DNA from: an uncultured Gammaproteobacteria bacterium | GTDB lineage: Bacteria; Pseudomonadota; Gammaproteobacteria; Pseudomonadales; Azotimanducaceae | Length of the DNA stretch: 51,005 nt | NCBI GenBank assembly: GCA_913045175.1 | Contig: CAJWQG010000024.1 | Coordinates: 1 to 51,005 of the forward strand | Direction of reading: 5' to 3' | Shown: positions 38,683 to 47,137 of the stretch, one piece after another | Layout of the letters: each line of letters begins with the position of its first letter | Numbering within the stretch: the first letter of the stretch is position 1 | Program-made: the position numbers and the translations under genes | The notes under the pieces: generated by a model | What the model was told of the DNA's origin: nothing | Database searches by the model: none | What the model saw: only the letters and a program-made list of their open reading frames with translations

Positions 38683-39530
38683 TATGCCCTCACTTCTCCT
38701 GCAATTCTGACGTGAATGGGTGAGTAGGGTTCCGTCTGCACAATGTCTAACAACGATTCCTTAATCAGCTCCATCATGGCAATAAAAGTCACAACGACGC
38801 CCGACCGACCCTCCTCAACAGAGAATAGCGTTAAAAACGGTACAAACTGTCCGTTTGCCTGGTTCACCTTTTCAAGAATGTCTGACATGCGCTCACGGGT
38901 AGATAACGGCTCCAGTGCGATGTGGTGACTCGTAAAGTTCTCGGCTCGTTTGAGGACCCGGGCCAATTCGACCAGCATTTCCTGAAGCTCAACCTGCGGC
39001 ATCGGCCTTGGCTTGTCTGAAACAGGCGCTTCGGCACTGGCAACCCAGAAATCACGATTCATTCTCGGCATGTCGTTGATATCCATCGCTGCTTCTTTGA
39101 AACGCTCGTACTCCTGAAGTTTTCGAATCAGCTGAGCACGCGGATCATCTTCATCCTCTTCCGCTTCTTCCTGTCTTGGAAGCAGCATGCGAGATTTGAT
39201 CTCCGTAAGTACTGCGGCCATCACCAGATATTCCGCGGCGAGTTCAAATTGCAGTTCGCCCATCAGATCTATGTATTCCATATACTGCCGCGTAATATCC
39301 GCGACCCGAATGTCCAGGATGTCCAGATTCTGTCGCTTAATCAGGTAAAGCAATAGATCAAGGGGACCTTCAAAGGCTTCGAGAATGACTTCAAGGGCAT
39401 CTGGTGGAATATATAAATCGGCAGGGACTTCGGTTATCGGATTACCATCCACCACCGCCAGGGGTAATTCCTGCTGGCGAATCGGCTCTTTTGGCTCATT
39501 AGGCTGTACGGTTTCTTCCGGTTTTTCCAT
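38682..39530 (-). CDS. scpA: Segregation and condensation protein A (kleisin)
   Basis: A 282-residue kleisin that bridges the SMC heads and binds ScpB. The N-terminal FEGPLDLLLYLIKRQNLDIL (about 54-73) and the VADITRQYMEYIDLMGEL region are conserved, as is the C-terminal winged helix with TFIAMMELIKESLLDIVQTE. A 45-residue Glu/Pro-rich leader precedes the kleisin domain. It is cotranscribed with trpS upstream (29-base gap) and scpB downstream. Confidence 0.95.
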   Translation of the reverse strand: MEKPEETVQPNEPKEPIRQQELPLAVVDGNPITEVPADLYIPPDALEVILEAFEGPLDLLLYLIKRQNLDILDIRVADITRQYMEYIDLMGELQFELAAEYLVMAAVLTEIKSRMLLPRQEEAEEDEDDPRAQLIRKLQEYERFKEAAMDINDMPRMNRDFWVASAEAPVSDKPRPMPQVELQEMLVELARVLKRAENFTSHHIALEPLSTRERMSDILEKVNQANGQFVPFLTLFSVEEGRSGVVVTFIAMMELIKESLLDIVQTEPYSPIHVRIAGEVRA

Positions 39531-39559
39531 TGGGATTCCCCTTATTCGCTGTCGCCAGC

Positions 39560-40777
39560 CTATCGATAGTCGAGCCCCATCGCCGCCCTAACCTCTTCGA
39601 GCGTCGACTTGGCAATTGTACGCGCTTTCTCGCAGCCTTCTGAGACAATGCTTTTTACAAGGTCCGGATTTTCTTCATACTGCCGGGCTCGCTCCCGCAT
39701 AGGTTGCTGTTCCTCCAGCACCGCTTCAATCAACGGCTTCTTACAATCAATACAACCAATGCCTGCACTAGTACAACCATCTTTCACCCATTGCCGCCGC
39801 TCGTCATCCGAATATATTTTGTGCAGGTCGAAGACGGGACACTTTTCCGGATCCCCTGGATCAGTACGACGAACTCGGGCGGGATCAGTAGTCATGGTTC
39901 TAATCTTTTTATCAACCGAGTCCGGATCCTCACGTAACGATATGGTATTGCCATAGGATTTCGACATTTTCTGACCATCAATACCGGGCATAACCGACGC
40001 ATCGGTGAGCAATGCCTGAGGTTCAGGGAGAATAACTTTGCCTCCGCCTTCTAAGTATCCGAACAATCGATCTCTATCACCCAAAGGAATATTCTGCTGG
40101 TCCGCAACTAACGCCATCGCAGTCTCAAGCGCTTCCTGATTCCCCTGTTCCGTGTAATCACGTCGAAGCTCCCGGTAGATCTTGGCATTTTTTCTCCCCA
40201 GCTTTTTGATGGCTTCCTCTGCCATCTCTGCAAAACCTGGCTCTCTCCCATAGATGTGATTAAACCGCCGAGCAATCTCTCGCGTCATCTCAACATGAGG
40301 TACCTGATCTGCGCCAACCGGTACGTTACCGGCCCGATAAATCAGTATGTCTGCGCTCTGAAGAACTGGATAACCCAGGAACCCGTATGTCGCAAGGTCT
40401 CGCTCGTTATGTTGTTTAGACACCATGTCTTTATAGCTGGGTACCCTCTCAACCCAACCCAGTGGTGTAATCATGGAAAGGAGCAGATGAAGCTCCGCGT
40501 GCTCCGGCACCCTCGATTGAATAAAGAGCGATGCAGAACCTGGGTTTACACCCGATGCCAACCAGTCGATCACCATCTGCCACACATTGTCTTGAATAAC
40601 TTCGGGCTCTTCGTAATGAGTAGTCAGCGCATGCCAGTCTGCTACGAAAAACATGCAATCGTATTCATGCTGGAGCGTAACCCAGTTTTTCAGGACGCCG
40701 TGGTAATGACCAAGATGTAAACGCCCGGTCGGGCGCATTCCCGACAGAACGCGCTTCTGCGCTGCAATAAGACTCAA
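39560..40777 (-). CDS. trpS: Tryptophan-tRNA ligase, long form with a cysteine cluster
   Basis: A 405-residue class I synthetase. The HIGH signature is HLGH (residues 21-24, TGRLHLGHYHGVL) and the KMSKS motif is KMSKSYGNTI near 268. The C-terminal region (about 312-344) has four cysteines spaced C-x21-C-x6-C-x2-C (CPVF, CTSAGIGCIDC). This nearly equals the C-x22-C-x6-C-x2-C set that binds a 4Fe-4S cluster in Thermotoga TrpRS. The protein is about 70 residues longer than E. coli TrpS because of an insert in the middle. Start is TTG 40777. Next to scpA, as in several gammaproteobacteria. Confidence 0.95.
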   Translation of the reverse strand: MSLIAAQKRVLSGMRPTGRLHLGHYHGVLKNWVTLQHEYDCMFFVADWHALTTHYEEPEVIQDNVWQMVIDWLASGVNPGSASLFIQSRVPEHAELHLLLSMITPLGWVERVPSYKDMVSKQHNERDLATYGFLGYPVLQSADILIYRAGNVPVGADQVPHVEMTREIARRFNHIYGREPGFAEMAEEAIKKLGRKNAKIYRELRRDYTEQGNQEALETAMALVADQQNIPLGDRDRLFGYLEGGGKVILPEPQALLTDASVMPGIDGQKMSKSYGNTISLREDPDSVDKKIRTMTTDPARVRRTDPGDPEKCPVFDLHKIYSDDERRQWVKDGCTSAGIGCIDCKKPLIEAVLEEQQPMRERARQYEENPDLVKSIVSEGCEKARTIAKSTLEEVRAAMGLDYR

Positions 40778-41136
40778 TCTAACACCTACTGCCAGGATGG
40801 GGTTTGGAGTGTGGCAAATGACTAACCATATCGGTTTTCGACTATTTTACAGGACGTGCTGTGGCAAACAATACAAACCGCCTCACGACGGGCAGTTCTT
40901 CAGATTCTTACAGAACATTGGAATTCATCCGTTCAGGCACGAGTAGCGGTTTCCATTTGATATCGCCGATCAAGGAACTGATTTGGAAGGGTATCCGGTA
41001 CATGCTTCGGAGTAACTCTTCGGCAAGGACGCCGAAGTGTAGCGCACACGGACGTGCTCGTAGCGGTACGGAGAAGCATGCACCGGATACCCTTCTCTCG
41101 AAAGATTCCTCGAGTCTCAACCGCGCCACAGTTCAG
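40778..41136. other. Intergenic region trpS-yciO with a large inverted repeat
   Basis: No gene is credible here: the long plus-strand frame crossing it is mostly the reverse of yciO. The only structure is the inverted repeat at 40987-41094. No clear promoter for trpS is visible. Confidence 0.55.
40987..41094. repeat. 22-bp inverted repeat with internal hairpin
   Basis: Left arm 40987-41008 (AAGGGTATCCGGTACATGCTTC) and right arm 41073-41094 differ from perfect pairing at one position. The 64-base centre contains a seven-base hairpin, CTTCGGC-aaggac-GCCGAAG (41018-41037). As RNA from yciO (minus strand) it could act as a terminator before trpS; it could also be a miniature repeat element. Confidence 0.75.
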
Positions 41137-41751
41137 CTATTCAACAAACTCCCCTCGCCCCTGCCGCGTCACACGAGGAACATCATCTTCCAGGCTCACA
41201 ACCGTGGTAGGTTCCAGACCACAAAAACCCCCATCGATCACAAGATCGAGCTGATGTTCCAGCAGATCACGAATCTCAAGCGGGTCGGTAAGCGGGCATT
41301 CATCACCAGGAAGAATCAGGGTGGAACTCATCAAAGGCTCCCCCAACTCACGCAGCAACGCCTGACTGATCTCGTTATCCGGCACCCGCACGCCGATGGT
41401 TTTTCGCTTCGGATGCACCAGGCGTCTTGGCACCTCACGGCTGGCTGGCAGGATGAACGTAAATGGCCCGGGTGTAGAGGCTTTGAGTAAACGATAAGAG
41501 GAATTGTCCACACGGGCATATATGCCAAGGTCCGACAGATCGCGACACACCAGCGTGAAGTTATGGGTTTGGTCCAGACGTCGTATTTGCCTTATCTGCT
41601 CGAGCGCCTTTTTGTCACCTATATGACACCCCAACGCATAGGCAGAATCAGTGGGATAGGCAATTACACCACCATCACGCACGATGGCTACCGCCTGATT
41701 GATCAGGCGTAGCTGCGGGTTGTCCGGATGAATTCTGAAAAACTGACTCAT
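41137..41751 (-). CDS. yciO: YciO / TsaC family (L-threonylcarbamoyladenylate synthase-like) protein
   Basis: A 204-residue protein of the YrdC/Sua5 fold. It begins MSQFFRIHPDNPQLRLINQA and carries GGVIAYPTDSAYALGCHIGD (the nucleotide-binding site), GPFTFILPASREVPRRL and TIGVRVPDNEISQALL. The length and start match E. coli YciO (206) better than TsaC. TsaC makes the precursor for t6A in tRNA; the YciO role is less clear. The start at 41751 follows the family; an upstream extension to 41817 would add 22 residues of unrelated sequence. It is divergent from yciB, 107 bases away. Confidence 0.9.
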   Translation of the reverse strand: MSQFFRIHPDNPQLRLINQAVAIVRDGGVIAYPTDSAYALGCHIGDKKALEQIRQIRRLDQTHNFTLVCRDLSDLGIYARVDNSSYRLLKASTPGPFTFILPASREVPRRLVHPKRKTIGVRVPDNEISQALLRELGEPLMSSTLILPGDECPLTDPLEIRDLLEHQLDLVIDGGFCGLEPTTVVSLEDDVPRVTRQGRGEFVE

Positions 41752-41858
41752 AGGATAATAGTCGGCTGCAGAGGCCGCACCATTGTAGAGCAACGCTTCG
41801 CTAAAAATAACGAGCAAAATGAATTATTATCGTCAGCCCCTATCCGAAAATCGGAATT

Positions 41859-42416
41859 ATGAAACAATTTGTAGAGTTTTTGCCTATAGCGCTATTTGTC
41901 TGTGTGTATTTGTATACCAAGGACATTTACATCAGCACAGCAGTGCTGATGGGTGGCATGTGCATACAGGTGGGTTACGAGTACGGCAAGTTTCGCGCTG
42001 TGAACAAACAAACCCAGGTTATCTTCTGGGTGGTGATTATCTTTGGCGGCGCTACCCTATTGTTCCGCAATCAGGTATTCATTCAGTGGAAGCCAACTAT
42101 CGTGAACTGGCTGTTCTGTATTGCCCTGCTAGTTAGCAAATTTTTGGCAAAAGACAATCTGCTCAAAAAACTATTGGGTGCGCAATTGTCGCTACCCGAT
42201 CATGTATGGAATACACTGGCTCTGGGTTGGTCCCTTGGGTTTTTTATTGCGGGGGCATTGAACCTCGTGGTCGCCTACGGTTTCAGTCTGGATTTCTGGG
42301 TAAGTTATAAACTCGTCGGCGGCTTTGCCATCACGCTCTTATACATCACAATCACCATGGCCTATCTGGTGAAAGGTGGGTACATAAAAGAAGAAACTAT
42401 AGATCAGAACCAATAA
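41859..42416 (+). CDS. yciB: Intracellular septation protein A family membrane protein
   Basis: A 185-residue inner-membrane protein with five or six helices. It has the YciB/IspZ features: MKQFVEFLPIALFVCVYLYT, PTIVNWLFCIALLVSKFLA, LPDHVWNTLALGWSLGFFIA and the C-terminal VSYKLVGGFAITLLYITITM. The family affects cell envelope synthesis and division in enterics. It starts a plus-strand group followed by yciI after nine bases. Confidence 0.94.
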   Translation: MKQFVEFLPIALFVCVYLYTKDIYISTAVLMGGMCIQVGYEYGKFRAVNKQTQVIFWVVIIFGGATLLFRNQVFIQWKPTIVNWLFCIALLVSKFLAKDNLLKKLLGAQLSLPDHVWNTLALGWSLGFFIAGALNLVVAYGFSLDFWVSYKLVGGFAITLLYITITMAYLVKGGYIKEETIDQNQ

Positions 42417-42425
42417 GGCACACTT

Positions 42426-42725
42426 ATGTTATACGCAATTATTAGCCAGGACAAAGAAGGCACACACGCACTACGTATGGAAACCCGGCCGGCTCATGTC
42501 GACCGACTTCAGGCACTAAAAGAAGACGGGCGATTAATTCTGGCTGGACCACATCCCGCGGTTGATAATGACGACCCGGGCGATGCAGGTTTTACTGGCA
42601 GCCTGGTTGTGGCAGAGTTCGACTCCCTTGAACAAGCGAAAGCCTGGGCAGATACAGACCCCTACATTACTGCGGGTGTGTATGAACAGGTCACTGTTAA
42701 ACCCTTCAAGAAGGTACTCCCCTGA
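42426..42725 (+). CDS. yciI: YciI-like protein
   Basis: A 99-residue ferredoxin-fold protein. [40 protein letters not shown] and [20 protein letters not shown] include the conserved His-Asp pair (R-x-x-H, then D in the [15 protein letters not shown] part). Activity is unknown. AAGG seven bases before the ATG is the ribosome site. Pairing with yciB is common in gammaproteobacteria. Confidence 0.93.
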   Translation: MLYAIISQDKEGTHALRMETRPAHVDRLQALKEDGRLILAGPHPAVDNDDPGDAGFTGSLVVAEFDSLEQAKAWADTDPYITAGVYEQVTVKPFKKVLP

Positions 42726-43393
42726 ATACGCACTCATATGTTCTAGCCGGACTGATACTGGTAAGCGCCGGGGCAAGTGCGGAAACGGTCTACGTCCGGG
42801 ATACGCTTTACGTACCGCTACGAGGCGGTCAGTCGAATGAACATCGAATACTGCACAGTGGCGTAAGAAGTGGTACCAAGATGGAACGCCTCAAGGAAAA
42901 CGATGACACCGGATTCAGTCTGGTGCGCATGAAAAGCGGACTTGAAGGCTGGATGCCTACTCAGTACCTGATCGACCAGCCAATCGCGAAAGACATGCTT
43001 GAACAGACAAACGATAGTCTGAGCACACTCTCGACCGAACACGAAGAAGCGCTGCAACGTATTCGGGAAATCGAGAGCACCCTGGAACAGATGGACCAGA
43101 CAGAGGCTTCCTTAAGAGCCGAAAATAACGAGTTGCAAGAAGAACTCGATCGAATTACACGGCTCGCCGCTAACGTTATCGCGATCGATCAGGAGAACAG
43201 CCAACTTAAAAACGAGCAAGAATCGCTCCATGCGAATATCGATGCGCTCGACGTCGCGAATCGGGAACTTCAGGACGTTTCCAACCGAGGATGGTTCCTA
43301 AATGGCGCGGGGGTGGTACTGATGGGCTTACTAATCGGATTCTGGTTAGCCCGCCGCATATATCAAAAGCAAAGCACTGGCGGCTGGGCATGA
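42722..43393 (+). CDS. Exported SH3-domain, coiled-coil and membrane-anchored protein (TIGR04211 type)
   Basis: A 223-residue protein if translation starts at CTG 42722. From there it has a full signal peptide ([19 protein letters not shown], cleaved before ETVYVRD) and an SH3b domain (residues 22-90, [20 protein letters not shown] and [14 protein letters not shown]). A long coiled coil follows (about 95-185), then a C-terminal membrane helix ([20 protein letters not shown]) and basic tail. This is the usual layout of the family. No ATG or GTG is found before 42881, which would cut off the signal peptide and half of SH3b. CTGA overlaps the yciI stop, and AAGAAGG precedes it by about nine bases. 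Function is probably envelope-related but unproven. Confidence 0.85.
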   Translation: MNTHSYVLAGLILVSAGASAETVYVRDTLYVPLRGGQSNEHRILHSGVRSGTKMERLKENDDTGFSLVRMKSGLEGWMPTQYLIDQPIAKDMLEQTNDSLSTLSTEHEEALQRIREIESTLEQMDQTEASLRAENNELQEELDRITRLAANVIAIDQENSQLKNEQESLHANIDALDVANRELQDVSNRGWFLNGAGVVLMGLLIGFWLARRIYQKQSTGGWA

Positions 43394-44166
43394 AAACCAA
43401 GCTGAGCGTTAACCTCAACAAGGTCGCGCTCATTCGAAATTCCAGAGACACTGTCATTCCAAGCGTCGTTGACGCCGCGATAACCGCGATCAAGGCTGGT
43501 GCCAGTGGTATTACCGTTCATCCCCGACCGGATATGCGGCACATACGCCCCGATGATGTTTACGATTTAACCGCGCTCCTTTCCGCGGAAAAGTATGGAC
43601 ATATTGAATTCAACATCGAAGGAAACCCGTATGCCGGGCCCGAGGCTAATGGCTATCCGGGCTTTATGGAACTGGTGAGGGAAGTAAAACCGCATCAAGC
43701 CACTTTGGTACCAGATGATCCTAAGCAGCTCACTTCTGACCATGGCTGGGACCTGACCAGCGAGTCGAATCAGCTTAAGCCACTCGTAGCAGACCTCCAG
43801 GAACGTAACATTCGCGTTAGCCTGTTCATGGACCCGGACGAGTCGCAACTGGAATTGGCAGCCCGGCTTGGCGTGGACCGAATCGAGTTCTATACCGGAC
43901 CCTATGCAGATCATTACGGCACATCAGCGCAACCAGAGATTCTCGAATCATTTAGCACAGCCGGACAGGTTGCTCACTCACTCGGGCTGGGGATCAACGC
44001 CGGGCACGATCTAAACCAGGATAACCTGGCCACCTTCTGTCAAGCTGTTATCCCGGTTGCCGAGGTTTCCATCGGACACGCCATCATCTCTGACGCTTTG
44101 TGGCTAGGACTCGAAGAAACCGTGTCTCGCTACAATAAGATTCTGAATGACGTGGAACCTGCCTAA
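43390..44166 (+). CDS. pdxJ: Pyridoxine 5'-phosphate synthase
   Basis: A 258-residue TIM-barrel enzyme that joins 1-deoxyxylulose 5-phosphate and 3-amino-2-oxopropyl phosphate in vitamin B6 synthesis. Motifs are LSVNLNKVALIRNSRD, GASGITVHPRPDMRHIRPDD, HIEFNIEGNP, VSLFMDPDESQL and LGINAGHDLNQDNL near the end, plus SIGHAIISDALW. The length is slightly above E. coli PdxJ (243). The ATG overlaps the stop of the SH3 protein by four bases. Confidence 0.96.
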   Translation: MKTKLSVNLNKVALIRNSRDTVIPSVVDAAITAIKAGASGITVHPRPDMRHIRPDDVYDLTALLSAEKYGHIEFNIEGNPYAGPEANGYPGFMELVREVKPHQATLVPDDPKQLTSDHGWDLTSESNQLKPLVADLQERNIRVSLFMDPDESQLELAARLGVDRIEFYTGPYADHYGTSAQPEILESFSTAGQVAHSLGLGINAGHDLNQDNLATFCQAVIPVAEVSIGHAIISDALWLGLEETVSRYNKILNDVEPA

Positions 44167-44208
44167 ACGAAACGGTATCATGGCCCCGCCAAATTGATAT
44201 CGAATCTT

Positions 44209-44619
44209 ATGACAACAACAATTAAAAATTTCGTAACCTCTATTCTGGTTGGCTTAGTCACCTATGCGGCCATCAGTTATATACGCAACCAAACAATCAA
44301 CATACCTGCTAGTGCCAGCGATTACACCGAACTGGTCGTTATCATCATCGGACTCCTTGTTGCCTGTTTCTTTATCTCCGCCACCAGTGACACCTATATC
44401 GACATCGACGGGGAAGAAAGAGAAACCGGTACCGTGAAGTGGTTCAATGTCAACAAGGGCTACGGTTTTATCACCCGTGATCAGGGTGAAGACATATTCG
44501 TTCACTACCGAAACATAGAAGGTAGTGGAAGGCGTTCGATAAACGAAGGTCAGCGGGTCAGCTTCGTCGTCATAGACGGCGACAAGGGACTACAGGCTGA
44601 CGAAGTAGTAGCCGTCTAG
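44209..44619 (+). CDS. Membrane-anchored cold-shock domain protein
   Basis: A 136-residue protein with two N-terminal membrane helices (residues 8-25, FVTSILVGLVTYAAISYI; 41-58, ELVVIIIGLLVACFFISA) and a full cold-shock domain at 73-136. The RNA-binding motifs are intact: RNP1 KGYGFI (83-88) and RNP2 DIFVHY (95-100), with GTVKWFN at the front. By topology the cold-shock domain should face the cytoplasm, so RNA binding at the membrane is the simplest reading. ATG 44209 is chosen; a TTG at 44194 would add five residues. Not obviously part of the pdxJ operon (43-base gap). Confidence 0.88.
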   Translation: MTTTIKNFVTSILVGLVTYAAISYIRNQTINIPASASDYTELVVIIIGLLVACFFISATSDTYIDIDGEERETGTVKWFNVNKGYGFITRDQGEDIFVHYRNIEGSGRRSINEGQRVSFVVIDGDKGLQADEVVAV

Positions 44620-44647
44620 TCCCTCCAGAGAACCCAGGGCGCCTCCA

Positions 44648-45070
44648 GTGGCTGAATACATATTTATCGCAGATGGCGAACTGGTTCGAGCACCCAGCGA
44701 CGAATTTATCGCTGAAGGTCTGCCGTCAATGCCCTGCCGAGGTATCTCCAGCGATGCCAGAGCGCAGCTGTATTCCCTGGTAACCGGCACCTTTCTCGAA
44801 GATGCGATGCAGATGGAGTTACTAATCATCTCATCAGATGGCGCAAGCCCGTCTGTATATGAACTGGATGAACTGTTGGTAGATTCGCTGGCGCAAAAGG
44901 AGGAAGACGACCTTGAGGCAATGGTGGCGCAATGGCGACTAACGCAAGACATCGAGCAACTCAGTGTCGAGGTTACCGACCTCTCTGACTTCACGTTCAC
45001 ACTTGCCCATCTATGTCGTACAGCGCGCAACGAAACCGATCTCGGCGTATTCTTGTTAGCAGATGCTTAG
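44648..45070 (+). CDS. Unknown acidic protein
   Basis: A 140-residue cytoplasmic-looking protein with no membrane segment. GTG 44648 is the only reasonable start (MAEYIFIADGELVRAPSDEF). It is rich in Asp and Glu, with segments such as DLEAMVAQWRLTQDIEQLS and FTLAHLCRTARNETDLGVFL. No family motif is recognised. It sits between the cold-shock protein (28-base gap) and yciH (15-base gap) on the same strand, so it is probably co-transcribed. Its codon use looks like its neighbours. Confidence 0.65.
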   Translation: MAEYIFIADGELVRAPSDEFIAEGLPSMPCRGISSDARAQLYSLVTGTFLEDAMQMELLIISSDGASPSVYELDELLVDSLAQKEEDDLEAMVAQWRLTQDIEQLSVEVTDLSDFTFTLAHLCRTARNETDLGVFLLADA

Positions 45071-45085
45071 AATCAAAACCTGGTA

Positions 45086-45424
45086 ATGGCTCGAGTTTAT
45101 TCAACAGATCAGGGAAGACTCTGCCCAGGTTGTCATCGTCCGGTTGCACAATGCGTCTGTAAAACACCGGCCAAGGCAAATGGCGATGGCATCGTACGTT
45201 TACAACGCCAGACGAAGGGACGAAATGGTAAACCAGTCGTCATTATTAGCGGACTATCGCTCAACAAGCCTGAGCTCAAGAAACTGGTTAAACAGCTGAA
45301 ATCAAAATGTGGAGTGGGCGGCGCTATCGACGATGACGACATTTTAATTCAGGGCGACAAGAGAGACGTGCTTAAGCAAGAACTCGAAGCGATGGGATAC
45401 CAGGTCAAGCTGGCGGGTGGCTAG
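45086..45424 (+). CDS. yciH: SUI1/eIF1-family translation factor YciH
   Basis: A 112-residue protein with the eIF1-like SUI1 fold: IVRLQRQTKGRNGKPVVIIS, LKKLVKQLKSKCGVGGAIDD and DDILIQGDKRDVLKQELEAM. The N-terminus holds a cysteine cluster, CPGCHRPVAQCVC, likely a small metal site; many bacterial relatives have it. In E. coli YciH affects initiation fidelity on unusual start codons. It overlaps mnmC by eight bases. Confidence 0.94.
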   Translation: MARVYSTDQGRLCPGCHRPVAQCVCKTPAKANGDGIVRLQRQTKGRNGKPVVIISGLSLNKPELKKLVKQLKSKCGVGGAIDDDDILIQGDKRDVLKQELEAMGYQVKLAGG

Positions 45425-47114
45425 ATATCTCCTACCAGAAGCCAGCGTCGATTGGCACAATAAAACGCCATTCTCACGTGACCTAAGTGATATTTATTGG
45501 AGCAGAGATGCCGGTGTCGCGGAAAAGACCCATGTATTTACTGAGCCCGTATTATCACGATGGCAACAGCTGAATGCAGGGAGTTATTTCACCATCGGAG
45601 AACTTGGCTTCGGCTTTGGGCTCAATTTTTTCCTCACTGTAGATCAATGGCGAAAACAGCGCACCAAAGGCATCCTCCATTACATTGCATTCGAGAACCG
45701 GCCGGTTTCCCCTAAAGATCTTAAAAACCTAAGAGCGTTACTCCCTCATACCCAGGTAGATGAGTTACTCCGACACTATCCCCGGCCCTTCCAGGGTAGA
45801 CATGTTATCTGGCTCGACAAGAATATTAGACTCACCCTGGTCTTTGACGATGCGCTCGATGCGCTCCGCGACACATCTGCACAGATCGATGCGTGGTACC
45901 TCGATGGATTCAACCCAAACAAAAATGACAACCTTTGGAATAAACGCATCTATAGACAGCTATTCAGGCTATCCAGATCAGGGGCAATGTTAACGACCTA
46001 CTCCGTGGCGGGTGACGTTAGACGAGAACTGACAAACGCAGGATTTCAGGTCACTCGAAAACCAGGCTTTGGTATGAAACGTGAGATGCTGTTCGCCTGT
46101 ACCAGTGGCGACTGGAAGCCAGCTAATCGAGAAACTCCCAGAGTCGCCATTATCGGAAAGGGGCTTGCGGGTTCCTACCTGTATGAAGCACTGGGACGCC
46201 GATCAATCGAAGTACAGGTCTTTGAGGATGGCGAGGCGACTTCAGACAAAGTCCCACAACTTGCTGTATATCCCCCCCTGGCAATCAGCAGTGAACATCG
46301 TTATCGCTTTTCGCTCGCCGCATTTAACTATTCTCAGCAGGACAACCTCCACTTTCATCAAACCGGGTTAACCCTAAATCCCAAGAACGCAACGGAACGA
46401 GAGAGATGGAAGAAAATCGCCGCACAGTTTCCTGACGATTTTCTGTGCCTTAAACATAAAGGGGTGCATTTTCAGGAGGCAGGATGGCTGGACTCTCGAA
46501 GTCTGACGAACAGCATTCCCAGTACGTTTGAGCATATCGAAGAGGTGAGATGGGATAAGGATCATTGGCTGCTCCGCGGCAAAGAAAACCACTATGAAGC
46601 AGATATCACAATCCTGGCTCACGGTGCTCACTCAGCACCTTTCGCGATGCCTCAGTTAATAAACGTGATTCCAGGTCTGGCAATATCCGTAAAACAAGCC
46701 GGCGTAACAGCTGAGGTCATAACGGGAGACGCGACGGTATTTCCTGCCCGGAAGGGTGTTAGTACCATAAGCGGAATTTATGACCGCGCCATGGTTGAAC
46801 CAACTGTGCAACACATCACCGCTCTGCTTGGTCACGCGGAAGAATCCGAGTTACTCGCGTCCATGGTTGGACAACGCGGTGCCACGCGAGACAGACTACC
46901 CATATGCGGCACCATGCCAAACTGGGACGATATAAAATCGCCCCATCTACCCGGTCTCTATCTACTATATGGACTTGGTTCCCATGGTGCGACTACCGCC
47001 CGACTTTGCGCCGAGCATATTGCCAACTTAATTACCGGCGAGCCTTTAGCGCTGGGTCGCGCCATGCAACGAGCCCTGGCAACCGAGCGATTTATGCACA
47101 GAGATAGCGCCTGA
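45417..47114 (+). CDS. mnmC: tRNA 5-methylaminomethyl-2-thiouridine bifunctional enzyme MnmC
   Basis: A 565-residue enzyme that finishes mnm5(s2)U34 in tRNA. The N-terminal half is the SAM methyltransferase MnmC2 (IGELGFGFGLNFFLTVDQWR; AWYLDGFNPNKNDNLWNKR). The C-terminal half is the FAD oxidase MnmC1, with the dinucleotide motif VAIIGKGLAGSYLYEALGRR near 235 and end motifs RLPICGTMP and YLLYGLGSHGATTARLCAEH. It is about 100 residues shorter than E. coli MnmC (668), mostly in the FAD half, but ends normally. Start GTG 45417 overlaps yciH. It faces serA. Confidence 0.93.
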   Translation: MARYLLPEASVDWHNKTPFSRDLSDIYWSRDAGVAEKTHVFTEPVLSRWQQLNAGSYFTIGELGFGFGLNFFLTVDQWRKQRTKGILHYIAFENRPVSPKDLKNLRALLPHTQVDELLRHYPRPFQGRHVIWLDKNIRLTLVFDDALDALRDTSAQIDAWYLDGFNPNKNDNLWNKRIYRQLFRLSRSGAMLTTYSVAGDVRRELTNAGFQVTRKPGFGMKREMLFACTSGDWKPANRETPRVAIIGKGLAGSYLYEALGRRSIEVQVFEDGEATSDKVPQLAVYPPLAISSEHRYRFSLAAFNYSQQDNLHFHQTGLTLNPKNATERERWKKIAAQFPDDFLCLKHKGVHFQEAGWLDSRSLTNSIPSTFEHIEEVRWDKDHWLLRGKENHYEADITILAHGAHSAPFAMPQLINVIPGLAISVKQAGVTAEVITGDATVFPARKGVSTISGIYDRAMVEPTVQHITALLGHAEESELLASMVGQRGATRDRLPICGTMPNWDDIKSPHLPGLYLLYGLGSHGATTARLCAEHIANLITGEPLALGRAMQRALATERFMHRDSA

Positions 47115-47137
47115 CAATATCCAGACTATACCAATAG

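Noticed and set aside
40861-41490. A long plus-strand open frame (209 codons) across the trpS-yciO gap
   Set aside because: Half of it is the antisense of yciO, which has clear family motifs, and its translation shows no recognisable domain.
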